Assembly: GCA_902388545.1 (NCBI GenBank)
Contig: CABMPS010000109.1
Location: forward strand, 1-6,751
Source of the DNA: an uncultured Collinsella sp.
GTDB taxonomy: Bacteria; Actinomycetota; Coriobacteriia; Coriobacteriales; Coriobacteriaceae
Length of the DNA stretch: 6,751 nt
Direction: 5' to 3'
The notes under the pieces were generated by a model that saw nothing but the letters and a program-made list of their open reading frames with translations, had not been told where the DNA came from and searched no databases. The translations under genes and the position numbers were made by a program. Positions 6,113-6,751 of this stretch are shown here, in pieces (within the stretch, counting starts at the first letter, position 1; each line of letters starts with the position of its first letter).

Positions 6113-6691
6113 CGCAGGACTCCTCGGAGGTCTCGGCAGGCGTATAGGTGTAATACTGAGCAGGCTTGGCTGCGGGCTTCTGAACATCATCGTCGTCAGC
6201 AGCGGCCTCGTCCCCGGTTTCGCCAATTAGGACGCGCTCAGTCGGCTGCTCGGCTTCGGCGGCAGCGGAAAGTTTGCGCTCGGCGTCGGCTGCGGGGGCT
6301 TAGATCGGAAGAGCTTCTGAACGGCACCAGCCGCAGAATCAGTCACGCTCGATACGGCATTACTGGCCTCGGCCATGCTGCCCGTAACCTCGGAAATGTC
6401 GCGAACGACCGCCTCAACCTCAACGAGGTTAGACGTCAGGGCGTCAACGGCAGTCTTGCTCGACTTGAGGAGCGGCTCCATCTGGGCAAGTGCCGGCGTA
6501 AGCTCGTCAACGGCGCCATCGAGCTTTGCCACAACGGGCTGTGCCTCGGCGAGCGTATTATTGAGGTCGCTCACCGTCTTGTCGAGCGAGTCGACGACGG
6601 TGCGGGTCTTGAGCAGCGTGAGCGCGAGCTCGACAACAGCCCACACGCCAGCAACGGCGAGCACCAGCAGGGCGATTTGAATGGGACTCAT
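6105..6691 (-). CDS. DUF948 (YtxG-like) membrane-anchored protein, frameshifted near its C-terminus
   Basis: The N-terminal 132 residues form one transmembrane helix (about 5-27), then a long low-complexity helical region (30-120) rich in Val, Ala, Ser and Glu, as in DUF948 proteins. The Bacillus member YtxG belongs to the SigB-controlled ytxGHJ operon, which fits the sigma factor downstream. After KLFRSKP the given frame degenerates into a Pro/Ser-rich end and stops at 6227. A different frame continues from 6293 for 62 residues (AADAERKLSA...), acidic and with a YYTYTPAE segment, to a stop at 6105. Adding one C (or removing two) in the C-run at 6294-6298 joins them into 195 (or 194) residues, ending in an 8-nt overlap with the next gene. 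The start at 6691 has GGAGG 5 nt upstream. The family is assigned from architecture, and the restored tail is well supported by operon geometry. Confidence 0.75.
6294..6298 (-). other. Frameshift at a C-run in the DUF948 gene
   Basis: The minus strand reads AAG followed by five C residues and GCA. One more C, or two fewer, restores a continuous frame to the stop at 6105. The tract is short for a phase-variable homopolymer, and it lies four bases from the adapter-like sequence, so a base-calling or assembly error is the simplest reading. Confidence 0.75.
6302..6314 (+). other. Exact match to the Illumina adapter core 13-mer
   Basis: The bases AGATCGGAAGAGC equal the shared start of the Illumina TruSeq adapters. 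On the coding (minus) strand they encode part of a natural-looking KLFRS, in frame with both the preceding helix and the following KP, so they may be genuine genome sequence. A real occurrence could still cause reads to be clipped here and create the adjacent frameshift. Confidence 0.85.
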
Positions 6692-6732
6692 ACAAGCCTC
6701 CCGAAGGAATCGAAATACAGACGTTTTTCATG

Positions 6733-6738
6733 GTACCC
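6733..6738 (-). promoter_or_regulatory. Possible SigB-type -10 element (GGGTAC) before the operon
   Basis: The 60 nt between the DUF948 start and the right edge hold its GGAGG ribosome binding site and, on the minus strand, GGGTAC, 41 nt before the ATG. This is one base away from the SigB-type -10 GGGTAT. The matching -35 (GTTT-like) would fall just outside the window, so the call cannot be completed. Confidence 0.2.
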
Positions 6739-6751
6739 CAAAGAAGGGCAA

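Noticed and set aside
6113..6226. N-terminal extension of the RsbW-like protein up to an ATG at 6226
   Set aside because: The added residues are Pro/Arg-rich and overlap the restored DUF948 tail. The ATG at 6112 has a good ribosome binding site and normal operon overlap.
6294..6298. Phase-variable homopolymer switching the DUF948 tail
   Set aside because: Five C residues are too short for typical phase variation, and the adjacent adapter-like sequence offers a simpler explanation.

Overview
The window looks like the chromosome of a high-GC Gram-positive bacterium, most likely a member of the Coriobacteriia (Collinsella-like). This rests on codon style, on the families present (a SigB/SigF-type sigma factor, a degenerate RsbW-like protein, a DUF948 protein) and on the alaS-ruvX order. 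The genus is an inference, because no marker gene for taxonomy is present. All genes but one lie on the minus strand.

Reading along the minus strand from the right edge, the first unit is a four-gene, overlapping operon: a DUF948 membrane-anchored stress-type protein (6691-6105), a small HATPase/RsbW-like putative anti-sigma factor (6112-5735), a SigB/SigF-type sigma factor (5733-4942) and an AI-2E/PerM-family membrane protein with an acidic tail (4945-3533). The junctions are an 8-nt overlap, a 1-nt gap and an ATGA overlap, so translational coupling is likely. The layout suggests a stress-response regulatory module. No anti-anti-sigma (STAS) gene is visible, and the ATPase motifs of the RsbW-like protein are largely missing.

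Next is a lone plus-strand gene (3287-3526) for a 79-residue, two-helix membrane protein in AT-richer DNA. It lies tail to tail with the AI-2E gene. The only convincing intrinsic terminator for the minus-strand operon (3165-3193) lies beyond this gene, so operon transcripts would run antisense across it. The terminator is followed directly by a promoter and the second minus-strand unit: alaS (alanyl-tRNA synthetase, 3092-451) and ruvX (Holliday-junction resolvase-like, 433 to beyond the left edge).

Two genes are frameshifted in the sequence as given. alaS is broken at about 2515-2519, in the catalytic domain. The best explanation is a loss of 16 nt, which when restored gives an 885-residue protein. 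The DUF948 gene is broken in a C-run at 6294-6298, a few bases from an exact 13-base match to the common Illumina adapter core (6302-6314). Since alaS is normally essential, both breaks are more likely sequence or assembly errors than biology. I did not find convincing evidence of a wholly new system. The best biological leads are the atypical sigma/anti-sigma module and the embedded antisense small membrane protein gene.
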